A stretch of 38,464 bases of DNA from Vibrio bivalvicida (GTDB taxonomy: Bacteria > Pseudomonadota > Gammaproteobacteria > Enterobacterales > Vibrionaceae), in the NCBI RefSeq assembly GCF_001399455.2, contig NZ_LLEI02000028.1:1-38464 (forward strand). Reading direction: 5' to 3'. The translations under genes and the position numbers were made by a program. The notes beneath the pieces are model-generated. The model worked only from the letters and a program-made list of their open reading frames with translations, was not told where the DNA came from and searched no databases. This document shows positions 37,701-38,464 of the stretch, one piece after another. How positions within the stretch are numbered: position 1 is the stretch's first letter; each line of letters starts with the position of its first letter.

Positions 37701-38217
37701 TCTGGCAATATCGAAAGGGATTGCATATGTGCTTGGCCACCAAATCACAATGCGCTCATGGCCAGGGAAAGGTAGTGTGTTCTCGATTACCCTCGCGCGC
37801 AGCGAAAAAGCCCTTGCTCCTGTCAAAACGGCACCTGCAAGCTTGGTATCAGACTTAAGTCATTTGAAAGTTCTCTGTGTTGATAATGAAAGCGATATCT
37901 TAGTCGGAATGGAAACACTGCTTGGGCGTTGGGGATGCGATGTACGCACCGCCGTAGATTTGGTTAATAGTTTACATGCTATTGAAGATACCTGGGTGCC
38001 GGATGTGATTTTGTCTGACTATCGACTCGACAATGGACGCACCGGATTAGAAGTGCTTCAGCAGTGTCGCCTGCGTTTAGGTGATAGCTTTATCGGCGTC
38101 ATTATTAGCGCCGATCGCACTGACGATATGCTCGATGGTATTAAATCGAATGGATTTAGCTTTATTCCTAAGCCAGTCAAACCGTTAAAACTAAGGGCGG
38201 TATTGAATAGGGTTTAG
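34789..38217 (+). CDS. crbS: Sodium/solute symporter-hybrid histidine kinase, CrbS type
   Basis: A large inner-membrane sensor of 1142 residues. Residues 1 to about 500 form a 13-segment sodium:solute symporter domain (SSSF, proline permease-like). A linker leads to a PAS-like domain (about 628-735: IGQGIAVVDKQLRLVAWNQRY), a coiled coil (about 738-780) and HisKA with phospho-acceptor His798 in AVSHDLMQPLNAARL. The ATPase domain follows (N-box NFLTNAFRYSPKG, DNGMGI, GLGLGLAISKG), then a receiver domain with phospho-acceptor Asp1077 in VILSDYR and the Lys of IPKPVKP. All catalytic residues are intact. In V. cholerae CrbS, with the response regulator CrbR, activates acs, and this gene has the matching location near acs. 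The CrbR gene is not in the window. AAGGA lies eight bases before the ATG. Confidence 0.9.
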   Translation: MQGWLVITVSLMYLGLLFLIAWYGDKRHSWLAKWRPWIYSLSIAVYCTSWTFYGTVGQASNNPWAFLPIYIAPILVFTLGWRVLARLIITAKREHITSIADFIAARYGKSQGLAVVVTLIAVAGILPYIALQLRGITMGLEIISPQIPRSFAGSSIDVSWFVVGALAIFTMLFGTRHIDNTEHHRGMMMAIAFESIIKLVAFLAVGIFILFLALNRNDVELAQIARQTYQSPNLPTLVIHTVLTMLAIVCLPRQFHTMVVENERAQDLHTARWLFPLYLILMGIFVLPIAWVGQSLLTDASPDTYVISLPMAVGAEDIALLAFLGGTSAASGMVIVSTIALAIMVSNDLVMPLLLRRMRLSQRNHRHFSGLLLIIRRGLILLLLLGAWGFYQALGNIHSLSAIGFLSFAAITQFAPALIGGMYWRQGNRKGVYVGLAVGFTLWLITLMSQTDMLAGSAQDNFLLWMITPPEWLHNLQVKTSDWGIVLSVALNTLCYVVVSLLTRASLSERLQSASFVGTPLPESENISLYQSRVTVGELEMLASRFVGRQRVRSAFKQYWQQQRETLLPNQQAPSTLIRHTERVLAGVFGASSAKLVLTSALQGRNMQLEEVATIVDEASELYDFSRGLLQGAIEHIGQGIAVVDKQLRLVAWNQRYLELFTFPVGLIQVGRPIADVIRHNAEQGLCGPGEPEEHVRRRVYHLEQGTRHTSSRVRPDGRVIEVQGNPMPGGGFVMSFTDITVFRDAEQALKDANETLEERVQERTQELEQLNKMLVSATQKSEHESQSKSRFLAAVSHDLMQPLNAARLFASSLSEVANEPETKQLSQYIESALGAAEDLIGDLLDISRLESGKLDINVHGFAINDVLSNLNAEFSALAKQQGIEFSMIPSQLLVQSDPKLLRRVVQNFLTNAFRYSPKGKVVLGVRRVAGKARIDVWDNGMGIDEDKQQEIFEEFNRGTQVRSDQGLGLGLAISKGIAYVLGHQITMRSWPGKGSVFSITLARSEKALAPVKTAPASLVSDLSHLKVLCVDNESDILVGMETLLGRWGCDVRTAVDLVNSLHAIEDTWVPDVILSDYRLDNGRTGLEVLQQCRLRLGDSFIGVIISADRTDDMLDGIKSNGFSFIPKPVKPLKLRAVLNRV

Positions 38218-38373
38218 AGGAAGCTGAGTCGAGAACGGGCTGCGCCTTATGGAACGCTACGCTAGAGAATGGACTTCGTCCTTCAAGAGGGAAAGTTGTT
38301 GGTGGATTGGTAACTTTTGACAGTGCCTGCTTATGTGAGCTTAGAATGAGCCGTATCCCGCATCCAACGAAAA
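38218..38373. other. Intergenic region after the kinase gene
   Basis: No gene is visible. The stretch 38229-38275 includes CGGGCTGCGCC and GGAACGCTACGCTAGAGAA, similar to the reverse complement of the purH-purD intergenic repeat. Beyond it comes a terminator hairpin. Confidence 0.45.
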
Positions 38374-38398
38374 AGGGTTGACACTTAGTGCCAACCCT
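38370..38398 (-). terminator. Terminator on the minus strand near the right end
   Basis: AGGGTTG pairs with CAACCCT, extended by CAC/GTG across one mismatch around TTA (38374-38398). On the minus strand CCCT is followed by a T tract (five T). The plus-strand side lacks a T tract, so it serves a minus-strand gene beyond the right edge. Confidence 0.65.
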
Positions 38399-38408
38399 CC
38401 AAAAATTT

Positions 38409-38464
38409 TCTCGCTTCTCGCTTCTCGCTTCTCGCTTCTCGCTTCTCGCTTCTCGCTTCTCGCT
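38409..38464. repeat. Heptanucleotide tandem repeat (TCTCGCT)8, running off the window
   Basis: Eight perfect units of TCTCGCT fill 56 bases to the last base of the window, so the array is longer than seen here. The same CGCTTCT word occurs in the purH-purD spacer. Confidence 0.95.

Overview
The window is a chromosomal segment of a Vibrio-type gammaproteobacterium, most likely the large chromosome. The evidence is the gene order hupA / DUF1481 / purDH / zntR / GGDEF / fis-dusB / prmA / accCB-aroQ / acs / exonuclease / DUF294 / MFS / CrbS-type kinase, together with the protein sequences themselves. I know this order from Vibrio and, in part, from E. coli (yjaG-hupA-yjaH-purDH). No rRNA or tRNA gene was seen.

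Layout. (1) 1-3140: AT-rich edge of a surface-polysaccharide locus, with a polytopic membrane protein (-) and a WbpM/FlaA1-type nucleotide-sugar dehydratase (+). (2) 3154-6609: pssA, then an overlapping murB-birA pair, all on the minus strand. (3) 6669-8222: a GNAT acetyltransferase, a cysteine-rich SufR-like regulator and a DUF3135 protein. (4) 8315-13642: the groESL heat-shock operon with a sigma-32-type promoter, interrupted by a 3.1-kb group II intron. (5) 13641-18415: a uracil-DNA-glycosylase-family protein coupled to a 2-hydroxyacid dehydrogenase, yjaG (DUF416), a CNNM/CBS membrane protein, hupA and a DUF1481 lipoprotein. (6) 18490-21603: purD and purH, with a PurR-like box upstream. (7) 21890-25850: zntR, a diguanylate cyclase, dusB-fis and prmA. 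(8) 25991-28344: the aroQ-accB-accC operon. (9) 28645-38217: acs, an exonuclease/DUF294 pair, an MFS transporter and a large symporter-histidine kinase-receiver hybrid. In Vibrio this kinase family (CrbS) controls acs. (10) 38218-38464: intergenic DNA ending in a heptanucleotide tandem array that runs off the window.

The most striking element is the group II intron at 10441-13585. It sits inside the stop codon of groEL, between TA and the last A. The first intron base (G) converts TAA to TAG, so GroEL ends at the same residue whether or not the RNA is spliced, and splicing restores TAA. EBS1 and EBS2 pair with the groEL Gly-Gly-Met tail and stop-codon sequence, which supports both intron boundaries. 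Besides its reverse transcriptase/maturase/HNH protein, the intron holds a second 93-codon gene just upstream of domain V, which looks like cargo. The original groEL terminator now lies 3.2 kb from the stop codon.

Other points of interest are a duplicated palindrome-plus-minus-10 module upstream of aroQ-accBC, a 13-bp perfect palindrome in the acs promoter region, a hairpin at the predicted 5' end of groESL mRNA, and several short tandem repeats in intergenic DNA.
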